A stretch of 64,000 nt of DNA from Anodontia alba. Its lineage: Eukaryota > Mollusca > Bivalvia > Lucinida > Lucinidae. Positions 33,838 to 45,044 of the stretch are shown one piece after another (the first letter of the stretch is position 1; each line of letters begins with the position of its first letter). The stretch spans positions 85,764,095 to 85,828,094 of the forward strand of contig OZ024831.1 in NCBI GenBank assembly GCA_964016985.1, read 5' to 3'. The notes below the pieces were generated by a model that searched no databases, was not told the origin of the DNA, and saw only the letters and a program-made list of their open reading frames with translations. A program made the position numbers and the translations under genes.

Positions 33838-33987
33838 GACACAATCCTCAGAAGCTCTATAAAAGTTTGGAGTGCATTCCAATCTCTAATTGTAGCTGGG
33901 AAGAAGCTGGATTTGTAGATATCCATTCTGACGATGGGCACTTGGAAAGCAAGCGAATGCTGCTTCCTACCCAGTCTGTATGATCTT
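33838..33987 (-). pseudogene. Non-LTR retrotransposon fragment (C-terminal end of reverse transcriptase)
   Basis: The minus strand reads RSYRLGRKQHSLAFQVP, then MDIYKSSFFPATIRDWNAL. The pattern of HSLAFQVP, a tyrosine-bearing spacer, SFFPRTIRDWN and L is what non-LTR (LINE) reverse-transcriptase ORFs show at their C-terminus. Only about 50 residues are present; no upstream RT motifs were found, so it is a relic. Confidence 0.8.
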
Positions 33988-33999
33988 TTCAGATCAGAT

Positions 34000-34430
34000 G
34001 TCGATAATTATGCTTAATCCTTTAAACCCTCATTCAAGAAAATCGACCTTGACTACTGTCTGTCCTATGCTGCTTCAATGCTATTCCCATTTCAGCTGTT
34101 GGGGATTTTTTGACACGCTCGTAAGTATAGTTCGAGGGAAAAAAAGAATGGGCATCCATTTGATACGGATCACTCTTTGGACATTTCTCCAAAAATTAAG
34201 AGATCGCTTGAAAAGGTACGAATATTGGCACAAGTTTATTTTTAACAGGATCAGAAGATTTAGTGGGGTTTGTTCCTTCTGCGAATCTTCCCAGTCTTAT
34301 CATTGATCCAGGAAACAAACGATTTAGTTTCGAGGGGATATTTTGATCATTTGTATTTTGATTGAACGACTTGACGAAGTTGTAATTATCCTGAAGAGAT
34401 AGAATTTTGAAATAACCAATGATGTACAAA
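34000..34430. other. Non-coding stretch, no feature recognised
   Basis: Short open frames only, between the retrotransposon relic and the tandem array. Confidence 0.4.
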
Positions 34431-36170
34431 TATTTACCAAGTCCTTGACCTTTTTTACGGAAAGGTTAATTTTTTTACATAGACTCTTATAGGAGAAACT
34501 TTAAAAATCTTCTTTTCTGAGACTAGAAAGCCCGGGACTTTGATATTTGGTATGTAGCTTCATCTTGTAGACCTGTACCAAAATTGTTGTAATTATAGCC
34601 CTGGGGTAAAAAATGGTCAAGCCCCAGGGGTCACTTGTTTTACACTGACTCATTTGGAAAAACTCTTCAAACGTCTTCTCCTCAGAAACCCCTGGGCCAA
34701 TCAAAGCCAAATTTTATAGGAATCCTCAATGGGTATGGGAACCGGAAGATTTTTTCAGGCATTTTGGGACACATGACCAAGATGGCCGCCACACCCATAT
34801 ATGGTAAGTCCTTTTAAAAATCTTCTTCCCCGAAACCAAAGGGCCAATGACCCTGGGGCTTGGTTTGCAGCATTGGAGACATGGGCCCAATAAAGTTTGA
34901 AAACTGATAATCTTGGTTTAACCTTGACTTTTTACGGAAAGGTCATTTTTTACAGAGACACCGATATGCTAAACTTTAATCTTCTAGTCAGAAACTAGGA
35001 GGCCCAGGCCTTTGATATTTTGACATGTAGCTTTATCTTTTAGACTTTTACCAAGATTGTTCAAATTGTAGCACTGGGGTCAAAAATGGCGCCAACCCAG
35101 GGATAACTTGTTTTCAGACTTGTATAGGGAAAACTTTAAAAATGCTTTTATCTGAAATTTGAAAGTCCAGACCTTCGATATTTGGTATGTAAGTTCATCA
35201 AATGAGCCTCTACCAAGATTGTTCAAATAATAACCCTGGAGTCCCTTGGGGTCAAGAATGACCCCACGCCAGGGGTCAGGTGTTTTACATAGACTTGTAT
35301 AAGGAAAAACTTTAAGAAGAATGTTTTTCTCTGAAACTAGAAGGCCCAGGCATTTGATATTTGGCATGTAGGCCTCTATTAAGATTGTTCAAAATATAGC
35401 ACTGGGGTCAAAAATGGCCCTTTTCCGGGGCTCCCTTTTTTACATAGACTCAGATAGGAAAAAACAAACTTTAAAAATCTTCTTGTCTGGAACAAGAAGG
35501 CTATTTGGTAGATAGCTTTATCTAATTGACCGTTACCAAGATTACACACATCTATATACGGAAAACTTAATCCTTGCCTTGCTGAATAATTTAAGATGCC
35601 ACGCCTACTTCTAATTTCCAACCAATCTGATTACTTGATCCGAGTTTTTGACAGGAATTCACATATTTGATGACAAACAGTGCAGATCAAGATCGGCCAA
35701 CTGATCTGGACCTACACTGTTTGTAAGACAGGGCATGTCGTGTTTAGCAAGAGAAGGGTTAAAAAAATCTGCTAGTGTGAAACTAGAAGACCCAGGACTT
35801 TATATTTGGTATTTAGTTTCATCTAGTAGGCCTTAACCGAGATTGTTCAAATTGTAGCCCTGGGGTAAAAATGCCATATAGGGAAATCTTTAAAAATCTT
35901 CTTGTCTGAAACTAAAATGTCCAGGCCTTTGATATTTGGTATGTGGCCTTATCTAGTGGACTCCTACCAAGCTTAATCAAATTATAGCCCTGGGGTCCCA
36001 TGGGGTCACTTGTTTTACATAATCTAATTTAAGTTGTTTTTTTTAAAAAAAAAAAAAAAACACACACACACACACAAAAACAAAAAACAACACTTTTTGT
36101 CTGAAAACTAGAACTAGAAGGGCCAGACCATATTTCACATTTCACATTATCAAAGCCATATTGTGTGAAG
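34430..36170. repeat. Degenerate ~200-bp tandem repeat array
   Basis: At least six diverged units. Each has TTTGATATTTGGTATGTAGC, a CTACCAAGATTGTTCAAAT phrase, ATAGCCCTGGGGTC, AGGGGTCACTTGTTTTACA and AAACTTTAAAAATCTTCTT. A TTAA-flanked MITE (35577-35762) interrupts it. Poly-A and (CA)n tracts lie at 36040-36090. Both strands carry stop codons in all units. Confidence 0.85.
35577..35762 (-). mobile_element. Family E-long MITE with TTAA termini
   Basis: Starts TTAATCCTTGCCTTGCTGAA and ends GCAAGAGAAGGGTTAA, with a family E hairpin inside (AAACAGTGCAGATCAAGATC). Same element as 48194-48406, 50023-50223 and 59729-59931, here inverted and inside the tandem array. Confidence 0.85.
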
Positions 36171-36739
36171 TTTCTGTTTCGCCAAAATCAATTAATTCTA
36201 AATTCCATACCAAGTTACTTTAGGATACAGAGACAAAAAAATTTCTAACTGTACCGGCAACTATACCCATATGTTTCATTCTTTAAAAACGTTATCATAA
36301 GATTAGTCCTCTTTTTTTTTCAGGGGAAATAAGTCTTGATCTTTCATGTAAATGGTCTTTCAAACACAGGCACACTTGCATTAAAAAGCTGGATTAAAAC
36401 CTGCATAATGCTTAAAATGTAGGTACATGCATAAACCTGTTTTCATTATAGTGTGCACACATTAGGTATAATTGGCATTTGTTATCTGAGTTATTGCGTT
36501 ATACGTGCGGTTATGTAAGTATACTGAGGCGAAATAGAAACTATACACCTGATTTAAAACTGGCTGGACGAAAACTTAAAAATGAAATTTCATTTCATTT
36601 ATGAAATTTGGTATGTTAGACTTCATGCTCAAAATTTTACTCCGTCGCTTTGATGTGGTTGGTAAACGCTCAGTTGTTAAGGTCAACGATTTGACTTAGG
36701 GGCTAAAATTATGGTGTTCAACTTTTCACTTTCTTCTGC

Positions 36740-37651
36740 CTCTCTATGCGCAGAGCGATGACAAGTCAATAACAAGTCTGGTGTGAGAACCCCATTGCTC
36801 TTGCATGGATAACGGCTTGATTTTGACGTCTCATAGATGTCGTTAGACGCTGAATTGCGCGAACTGATTTCCGCTTCTATTCCTGGATTAACGCTCTTTC
36901 CAGCAGATGCAGATTTTTGTAGTGCACACTATCTTACACGCCTTCCAAGTTCATCCCTTTAGTGCTCTGCCATCCAAAAAAGACAAGTTGAAACGAGACT
37001 GATTTTGAGTACATCCTAAGCGTACGTTACGATGACGTTCGAGTAAGAATCGTGCCATTATAAGGTCTCCTAGCTCGTAAATTATTGGGACGTAGGCTAC
37101 ATGGTTCCGTATAGTTTTCTCAAATACACGGCCTCAGAAAAGTGTCCAGCAGGTAGAGGCTGCCGTCAGATGGCGATTACGTAAAATGCGCCAGGCGTAT
37201 AACTCGGTCCTTCCACGGCATCATTGCACGTTGTGCTTCAGGTCTTGGGCGATGATCTGTTCTGCCAGATAGATTATAACGATTCCATTGTGCATGAATT
37301 GTTGCCCGGGTACACCCGTAAGCACAAGCGACGTCCCAGGAGGTCGCGGGTTCAACCCCCACCGAGGTCGGCAACATACTTTCGTGGAGATTGATCATGA
37401 AATATTTTCTACGGTCATTCTCTCCCTTCCGCTGATTCAAGAAGGGCAGTTGTCAGTTTCTGGCGAAAGAATGTGCACAATACTGGTTAACCGCTTAGAG
37501 GACTAAGCCTGCCCAGTAAACGTGTGGTTAGGTAACCTGACCACGCTCGATATGACCCCATTTGGTTGACTGGGCCGTAAAACCTCAACACAAAGACGTC
37601 CGCTTTTGCACACAGTGCTCTTTCGCGTACCGTTTTCGAAGGTCTCGCCAT
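36740..37651 (-). pseudogene. Tc1-like transposase remnant split by a SINE
   Basis: On the minus strand an ATG at 37651 opens MARPSKTVRERALCAKADV. This continues across the SINE (37337-37601 including one target-site copy) into VACAYGCTRATIHAQWNRYN, NLSGRTDHRPRP and DRVIRLAHF, a helix-turn-helix N-terminus typical of Tc1 transposases. After a frameshift, LRNRHLTAAST is readable. Near 36815 the C-terminal IQRLTTSMRRQNQAVIHAR appears. The middle is badly decayed, with stops and shifts, so it cannot be active. Confidence 0.85.
37337..37594 (+). mobile_element. tRNA-derived SINE, 5'-truncated, inserted in the Tc1 remnant
   Basis: Starts in the tRNA-like part (GGTCGCGGGTTCAACCCC, which holds the B box) and runs to the shared 3' end CCGTAAAACCTCAACACAAA. 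GACGTCC flanks both sides (37330-37336 and 37595-37601) as a target-site duplication. Removing the SINE and one duplicate rejoins the Tc1 frame. Confidence 0.9.
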
Positions 37652-37861
37652 AGCAATTAGATGAAACTTTCAACAAAACTTTTGTTGATTTTTATACACA
37701 CACTGTTGACTACAAAATAAGGATAATTTACCATGTATAAAGACTCGGCCTGCACGTGCAAATTCATTCCTAAAGCAAACCTCGGCCAAGCGTTGCAATG
37801 GTATAACAAGGGCATTGGATACATACTACATTTAAAGTAGAATGATCGGGAAAACGACATA

Positions 37862-38140
37862 CGAGGGTCCTGCAAAAAGTTTTGTCACTGGGTTCGGATT
37901 ACTTCAGTGCTACGTTTTATCAAACATATTTTAATTACAAACCTTCAAAGTATCCCCCCTTTACTGAAACACATTTTTGTAACCTTTTTACCCAGTCGCG
38001 AAAAGTAGATAAACAGTCGTCTTTTGGTGGAGACACTGATAAATATCGCCGCCAAGTGAACTTCTAGACGTATACTTATTTCCAGAAAGCATTTTCTTAA
38101 GCCTTGGAAATAAAAAGAAGTCACAGGGACTCAGGTCAGT
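37862..38140 (-). mobile_element. Truncated inverted mariner 3' end
   Basis: Reverse complement of about 39536-39814, including the terminal CGAGGGTCCTGCAAAAAGTT and the coding tail. A TA precedes it (37860-37861). It ends abruptly near 38140 in the region encoding SPCDFFLFP. Confidence 0.9.
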
Positions 38141-38489
38141 ATATAAGTTACTTTTCTTGTACAGATAAAGGTAAAAAATAACTTTTAATTACATGAAAGT
38201 GTAACTTTTCTCCATCAGGTATAAAAAAACGTGAGACTTCCGGTAAAAGTGGCAAAAATACTCATATGTTTTTAGAATATTTTCACACGACCGATTTTGT
38301 CTCACCTGCGTTAGCTTGTGCGACTTAGGCATGCAAGTTTCCGTCCGTTCGATCGTTCGTCCGTGTAACTACGTCAACCCTAGCGACCATCCTAAATGAA
38401 GTTGAAACCGTTTGAAATATTTTGGTAGGATTATAGAATATTGATTGTGTTGGGGTTTAACGACAAGCCAACCCTTGCGGGTCATTTTA

Positions 38490-39814
38490 CGAGGGTCGTG
38501 CAAAAAGTTCTGTCACTAATAGGCTTACTTAGTTTTATCCCAGGTATATTTTAAAATGCTTCACTGCACTTGAATGGTGTGTTGAATAACTAACAATACC
38601 CGTTTATTTCGTGCAAATTGCTTTCCAACTGACCGAGTTATTTCAAATTGAAATAGATGCAGTCATATACACTGACCAATTTACTTGTTACATTGGAGCA
38701 TGGACCAGAAGACTGAAATTCGTAGCTATATTAAATGCCGCATTAGGCTTAATATAGAGTCAAAGCAGATATTTAATGAATAGTGTGGTATATATAGACC
38801 TCAGACCATTTCAGTGCGCACCGTTTTAGGTGGGATAAAGCTGGGAAATTTTCTGTTGACGATGATACCGTCCTTGAAGGCCTAAAACCTCTGTTACCAA
38901 GGCTATCATCGCTGCTGTAAAGATTATGGTCGAACAAGATGCGCGATTGTCTGTCAAAGATATAGCTAGTTGTACTGGCATATCAGAAGGCAGTGTGCAA
39001 ACAATTCTGAAAAAGCGTTTGGACCTGAGAAAGGTTTGCGCTAGGTGGGTACCTCATTCGCTCACTGAGGAGCAAAAGACACAACGCCTAAATGTGCCCG
39101 GGAACTTTTGAAAACATACAAAGGCTGTAATAATCGTGTTATTTCTAACTTGCTAACTGGTGATGAAACCTGGGTGTACATGTTTGTGCCACAAAGAAGG
39201 GTTGATAATAAGCAATGGAAGTGAAAAGATCACAAACTCCCATGTATTGCCAAGAGAACCATAAGTTTGAAAAAGATGTACACAATTTTCATTAATTCAA
39301 GTGGGCCAGTCGTTCAAGTGCCTTGTCCATCTGGTCATACAGTCACTGGCCGATTCTACAAGAATTCTGTACTGAAGAAAGTGAAAGAGTTTTACAATAA
39401 GAAACGACCAAGCAAAGGATGGTCAGGAATCCACCTTTTACATGGCAACGCCTCCTCTCATAAGTGTGAGGTTCTTAAGTCTTTTGGCTTCTCAAAATGT
39501 GAAAATTTCAAACCATCCACTTTATTCACCTGACCTGAGTCCCTGTGACTTCTTTTTATTTCCAAGGCTTGAGAAAATGCTTTCTGGAAATAAGTGTATG
39601 TCTAGAAGTTCTCTTGGCAGGGCTATTTATCAGTGTCTCCAACAGATACCAAAAGAAGACTACTTATCTGCTTTTCGCGACTGGGTAAAAAGGTTTCAAA
39701 AATGTGTTTCAGTAAAGGGGGAATACTTTGAAGGTTTGTAATAAAAATATGTTTGATAAAACGTAGCACTGAAGTAATCTAAACCCAGCGACAAAACTTT
39801 TTGCAGGACCCTCG
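38490..39814 (+). mobile_element. Mariner-family transposon, 1325 bp, inactive
   Basis: Left terminal repeat CGAGGGTCGTGCAAAAAGTT and right end AACTTTTTGCAGGACCCTCG are each next to TA. Readable transposase parts are: the DNA-binding domain (VKDIASCTGISEGSVQTIL, in 38926-39111); GDETWVYMFVPQRR with the first catalytic Asp; HGNASSHK, where the second catalytic Asp of the usual HDN is Gly; and YSPDLSPCDFFLFP with the third Asp. Stops and frameshifts separate these parts. Total size and motifs fit mariner (DD34D). The C-terminal frame 39442-39741 ends CVSVKGEYFEGL. Confidence 0.9.
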
Positions 39815-39989
39815 TATGTCGTCTCCCAGAGAAAGGGAGAAAAGTGACAGAAGAGATAGCAGAGGAGATTAAAGAGAGGGACAGGGAAGAAAGAAGAACA
39901 TAAATGAAAGTAAAGAAACAGAAGAAATAAAAACATTTCCCCTCTACCCTAACCTGCTACAAGGATAGCAAGCCTTGCCCAAATGTGAG

Positions 39990-40255
39990 CCAATATCAGT
40001 TGGATGCCCCGGTGACGTAAGCTAGACGACACCTTCGCACCACCAGGATTATAGAAAAGGGTAAGACAGAGTGTAATATACAAGAATGACAACCCTCACG
40101 CTTTTTGTTTTCCAGTTATTCCCCCTTTTATATCGACTTTTTTTTTCATTTTTAGTCTTAAACTTGGAAACCGTTTGAAATATTGTAACGATACTCAGTA
40201 GGATTATAGAATAGGGCAAGGCGGAGTGTCATGTACAAGACTGATACCTCTCATG

Positions 40256-40293
<38 letters not shown>

Positions 40294-40430
40294 CCAGTTA
40301 TACCCCTTTTTATATCGTTTTTTTTTTTCTGTCCAGTCTAGAACGCATTAGCTGTTTCGAACATTCTTATGATACTTGGTAGGATAATAGAATAGAACAA
40401 AACATAGCGTCACATACAATGACAACTCTT
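39990..40430. repeat. ~150-bp degenerate tandem repeat with long poly-T
   Basis: Units share TAGGATTATAGAATAG, GTCATGTACAAGACTGA, CTCATGC followed by poly-T, CCAGTTATACCCC and TATATCG. A lone related piece lies at 38400-38450, between the two mariner copies. A poly-T of about 33 is at 40257-40292. Confidence 0.8.
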
Positions 40431-40677
40431 ACTGAGTTAAACAAGGATAATGACAACTCTTCTGGTGCGTGTTTTTACATTTTAGTACGCAGGTGCGACA
40501 TAAACTTCAACGAAGTTCTTTCTATTTTTCGAGCCGCAACGTCAGATTGCATCCGCATGGTTTCAAAATTAAAAGTACCGCAACGTCAGCAAACGTACTT
40601 TCGGACTTGCACCTAGCGAAGTGTGATCATTATCTTTACTTGGTTCATGTTGAATAGCCAAGGATGCAATTTTTTTC

Positions 40678-40758
40678 ATGCGGACAACGAAGACTCTGAT
40701 CAGACTGCGCGGATGCGCAGGCTGATTTGAGTCTCTGTTGGGCGCACATGTCAGAAGG
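40678..40758. repeat. Family D hairpin element
   Basis: GCGGACAACGAAGACTCTGA ... CAGACTGCGCGGATGCGCAG ... GAGTCTCTGTTGGGCGC. Confidence 0.75.
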
Positions 40759-40971
40759 TACGTTTTTTTTACGTTGCGGACAGTATACCATTAATAAAGT
40801 TGAGTGCTATTGCCCTCACAAAACCACTAGGGCTGGGGCGATATCATCGCTATATCATGATATTTTTGTGACGATACTATATAGAGATACTGATGGTTAA
40901 AACCTATACTTCATGATGTACGCATAATACAATCTTGTTATATAACAAAGCTTTTGACTTTTATCACACTC

Positions 40972-41170
40972 TAGGCTAATTCCGCAGACGGAAGATCTAT
41001 TTATGATATTTTCTTATTTTTGCCAGAAAATATGCTTTGACATTTCGTGCAAATTGTCTCCTCGGGTAACAGTTTGCATGAAACAGCATAGCCAATTTTT
41101 AGGAACAATAAGAAAAATTGTTACAAATTGTCAACTGCTGAAATTTTTACCCGGTACGCTGAGCATTAAC
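40972..41170. mobile_element. Family F foldback MITE
   Basis: Left GGCTAATTCCGCAGACGG, centre CAAATTGTCTCCTCGGGTAA, right GTCAACTGCTGAAATTTTTA. An F-like half follows (41165-41240). Confidence 0.7.
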
Positions 41171-41465
41171 AATTTGAATGAAACGTCAAGTCATATTTTC
41201 TATGACAAATTAAGAAATACAACATTAGTTTTCATCAGCTGCTTGTTTTGCCAAAGTGTTTTATCGCCCCATCGACGATATTTCTGTTATTTCGGGGCTC
41301 TGACAAACTGATAAGGGCACCGTAAACCATATGATATACAATGCAAGAACGTGATCATGATGCCATATGCTAACAGCGAAAGCCAAAATCAGCCAGTATC
41401 GTCACTGTCTGATGAAGGCCTTCTCTCCTGTGCGTAGTGGGTAATTTATGCGCCATCCATTGATT

Positions 41466-41545
41466 CTGAAAGTGAACAACGAAGGACCTGATCAGACTGC
41501 GCATTTGCGCAGTCTGATCAGTGCCTTCGTTGCCCACATATGCAT
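41466..41545. repeat. Family D hairpin element, near-perfect
   Basis: CAACGAAGGACCTGATCAGA, then CTGCGCATTTGCGCAG, then TCTGATCAGTGCCTTCGTTG. Confidence 0.9.
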
Positions 41546-42007
41546 AAGGGCCATTTTTTGTGATTTTTTTTTTGAAAAACTGCTTCTAGGCCAGTATGCG
41601 AGTGTTGCACCCACATTACTACCGGCGCTCCTTTCAATTTGAAAAAAAGTTGCGTTTTAATTAATAAAAACAGAATAGTTTAATGTTTCCATTTGAATCT
41701 GACATTAACACACAATCAGCTCTATTTAGTGTAAAGATTAGATGTCTAAAAGTAATTGTTTGCCAATTTTGTGGCTTATTATAATGACATTGCTAGAATT
41801 TTACGAACAGTTTATAACATTATACGATATCATTTCGGGAAAATCGGAAAATTGTTAAAACGGAGTGATATAATTATGTATTTAGTACTCTCATTGCATC
41901 TTGTCTTTATGAAGCCACCAACCAGACAGCCAGTCAGGAAGAATGAATGAAATCATGTAAAATAAAAGAAGGAAGTGAAAATAAAGGACAGGAAGGATGG
42001 AAGTTAA

Positions 42008-42128
42008 ATGAGTGAGTGAGTGAGTGAGTGAGTGCATGCGTATGTGCGTATTTGACATATTGTGCCGTAAAATAAGTGCATAAAAGCAGTTTAATAAATA
42101 AATAAATAAATAAATAAATAAAAAAAAA
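42008..42128 (+). repeat. (GAGT)n and (AAAT)n microsatellites
   Basis: About six GAGT units at 42009-42034 and nine AAAT units at 42092-42126. Confidence 0.95.
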
Positions 42129-42449
42129 ACAACTCCAAAGATTAATAAGCTATTGCTCAGACAAGTTAGCACACATACTATAAAAGACAGGAGTGGACTT
42201 TCTCTTTGATATTACGTCATCACATTAAGGTGTGGTCATCTAAAGTATCATGAACATTGGAATTACTTTCCGGAAACAAACTTAATTCATTAATTAAACA
42301 ACTGCGATGGTATTTCTCATTGGACCGCGTCAAGCGAAAACGTGCCTTAGAATATGCGCAAAATGCGCAGATTCAGATCATCATATGCGCATGCGCAAAG
42401 CATAATCCGGGCCTTTGCTCTCGGTCCATACCTTCTGCAGTATTCAATG

Positions 42450-42535
42450 ATTTTAGCGGATAGTGAAGGTCCTGATCAGACTGTGCGCATGCCCAGGCTA
42501 TCGCTGTCCGCATATATGCCCGAATGCACATTTTC
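42450..42535. repeat. Family D hairpin element
   Basis: GCGGATAGTGAAGGTCCTGA ... CTGTGCGCATGCCCAGGC ... ATCGCTGTCCGC. A degraded D-like piece lies just upstream at 42355-42425. Confidence 0.65.
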
Positions 42536-42659
42536 GCATGACACGGCCCTATTAATGACATATTGTCTCATTATGTTGAGTGTATCCGCTAGGTTCCATA
42601 AAATATCCGCAACGTACCATTTGACGTGCGCCCATTATGTTGCGTTCATTTAATTATAC

Positions 42660-43102
42660 ACTGAAGGTTAATAATCATAATGCCCGGTCGGGAGGCAAAT
42701 AGATATAATCTAGGGATGTATTTTCGATCTTCTATGTAATAATGGTATGTTGCGTGTATTCATTAGAATCGCCTCACGAGGCAATTCTAATAAAACACAC
42801 AACATACATTTCATGATGAAATAAGAAAACTTCCGTAAAATATCCACAAGTATTTGCTTTCTTGTGCTATCAAGAGAATTTCCTAGGGTCTCTAAAACGA
42901 GTTCAAATTAGCCACGGTAAACGGTGGTTTTGTGTTGAGGTTTTACGGCCCAGTCAACCCAATGGGGTCATGTCGAGCGCGGTCAGTTTACCTGACCACA
43001 CGTTTACTGGGCAGGCTTAGTCCTCTAAGCGGTTAACCAGTATTGTGCACATTCTTTCGCCAGAAAGGTAAACGGTGGTGTTCGAGTCATTGAGGTTTTA
43101 CT
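42660..43102. mobile_element. Family C element carrying a SINE
   Basis: Central hairpin GAATCGCCTCACGAGGCAATTC-type stem (about 42766-42788) with GTTGCGTGTATTC/ACACACAACATA arms. Right end is GTGTTCGAGTCATTGAGGTT. The left terminus is eroded. The SINE at 42929-43066 lies near the right end. Confidence 0.85.
42929..43066 (-). mobile_element. tRNA-derived SINE, strongly 5'-truncated, with target-site duplication
   Basis: Only the 3' 138 bp are present (TTGTGTTGAGGTTTTACGGC at the plus-strand left, ending in CATTCTTTCGCCAGAAA). The 13-bp duplication GGTAAACGGTGGT lies at 42916-42928 and 43067-43079. 5' truncation with a target duplication is the mark of LINE-driven retrotransposition. Confidence 0.95.
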
Positions 43103-43463
43103 CTAACTTCTTTGAACGTCTTAATATTAGGCTCTTCCGTATTGAAACGGAACACTATTCATACGCCTTCTAGTGAAATGATAACATTTAAACAAATAAT
43201 GATAATTTTCATCATTGTCACTAGAATTACACAACCTACAATGGGACTGAACGGCAAGTAGAGCTGTCATGTTAGCGTTTGGTTAGCGTTTGGTAGATCG
43301 CTACATTTGACATTCTCGTCAAACATTGTCTCATTGTACACGTTAAAATTGGACAAACTGTTTTAGAAATAAAAAAGAGTACATGTTAGGCATTATTTTT
43401 ATTTCCATTATTTACATAAGAAAACATTAACAGACATATTATGGCACATTATAATTAACAAAA

Positions 43464-43859
43464 TACAACAAAACGTCAATGACTCGAACACCGATGGCTC
43501 GTTCACCGATGCTAATTCGAACTTAGAAAATTCTTCCGATATCTCAAGAAAACAGATATTCAGGTAAATTTTCTATTAAATCATTAAATATATATATGCT
43601 GTGTATACTCGGTGAGGCGGTTCTAACGAGTACCTCAATCTATGGTTTGAGCAGCAATATAAGAAATATCAGATTTTTTTTTATCTGAAAGTTTTCAATT
43701 TTTGGTGATAAAATTTTCAGTACATTTGAATAGGCATGTTTTCGTTATGTTATAGAATATCGGAAATGCATCCCTAAATTATCCCAATTTCCTCCTGACC
43801 AGGCGCAAATAAACTTCCATGGTCCCAGAGATGTTCGAGTCATTGCAGTTCGACTGCAT
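43464..43859. mobile_element. Family C element with an embedded family B part
   Basis: Left ACGTCAATGACTCGAACACC, right GTTCGAGTCATTGCAGTTCG. The inner 43600-43749 is family B (GGTGAGGCGGTTCTAACGAG ... GAATAGGCATGTTTTCG). The B left end is missing. Confidence 0.75.
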
Positions 43860-44009
43860 ATATGGCACAATGTTATCACAAGTATCCACAGGCCGATCAA
43901 ATTGACCTATCGCTTTGACCTTTTGATTTAAATATTTATAAGAATACGTAAACTGCGTAAACAGGTATTGCATATTCATGTGTGAGCACCTGTTAGACGT
44001 TAAATGCAG

Positions 44010-44640
44010 TTTTTTTTTTTTTTTTTTTTTTTTTTTAACTGCCATGCCTAACTTGTATAATGGACGTTTCCGTGTGAACATTTGATGTAAAGGTCAAGCC
44101 GAAAGGTCAGTTTGGTCGGTCTATACGTATGATTTGTGTTTGTGTCTTTCTAATTTTGTATTTTAATAAGAAAGAGAAATTCAGTAATGTCATAAAGACA
44201 GCCATAAATCAAAGGTTTGGTGAATAGTATCTTCGTTACCGCAAATATAACGTCTTAATAAACCAGTTACATGAATCCCTAACATCTTATGTTACACGAA
44301 CAGATTAATAGTGTCACCAGCATATATTTAAGTCGATCAGTCATGTACTTTAATGTAAACCCCAGATTACATCGAAATTGTATCGAAGCTATTTCTTTAA
44401 CTCAAAGCGCTAACCAAAGTCTGTAACAGACAACATTCTAAACTTTTTAAAGAAATCAGAGAAAACAAGAAGTGTCAATAAGCAGTGGTTATTAGATACC
44501 CTCGCGCAGAAACCAAAACGTAGCGGACGAACATACGGACGAACAACGTGTAAACAAAATACTCCCATCCCACCAGAAATACAGTTTGCGGTTTGCGAGG
44601 TGGTGGTGGGGGAGGGGGTGTGGGGGGTGTGGGGGGTATT
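44010..44640. repeat. Poly-T tract and G-rich tract in non-coding DNA
   Basis: About 26 T at 44011-44036, and GGTGGTGGGGGAGGGGGTGT with further GGGGGGTGT units at 44599-44637. The rest of 43870-44880 holds no recognisable gene. Confidence 0.8.
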
Positions 44641-44884
44641 AATAATAAATCTTGACTTTAACATAAATCGACTGTTTGTCAGCCGATTCACATGAAATGT
44701 CAAGACTTATTTCCTTTGAAGAATATAGAAATAATAATCAAAATGTCATCTGCTTTAAAAGTTAAAATTCACTTGTGTTTCGAACAGTCCCACACGATAA
44801 TAAGGTGCCACCACACTGGATCACGTATAACACATTCACTACGGCTGTTTGATTCAAGTCGAAAAACCTTTACACTTAGCACGC

Positions 44885-45015
44885 TGGGTAAAAATTCCAG
44901 CAGGCGACATTTTGAAATGTTTTGTCCTTAGGAGACAGCTTGTATAAATTGCCAAATCCTATTTTCTGGAAAAACTAAGAAAGATGTCATCAATCTGTCG
45001 TCTGGTGAATTTGAC
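44885..45015. mobile_element. Family F element, partly deleted
   Basis: GCTGGGTAAAAATTCCAGCA at the left and CTGTCGTCTGGTGAATTTGA at the right; the left half of the central hairpin is lost. Confidence 0.65.
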
Positions 45016-45044
45016 CATAGTGTTAATTGTGTCATTTTTGGATG

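Noticed and set aside
37177..37440. 87-codon minus-strand gene
   Set aside because: Chimera of SINE sequence and a Tc1 transposase piece created by insertion.
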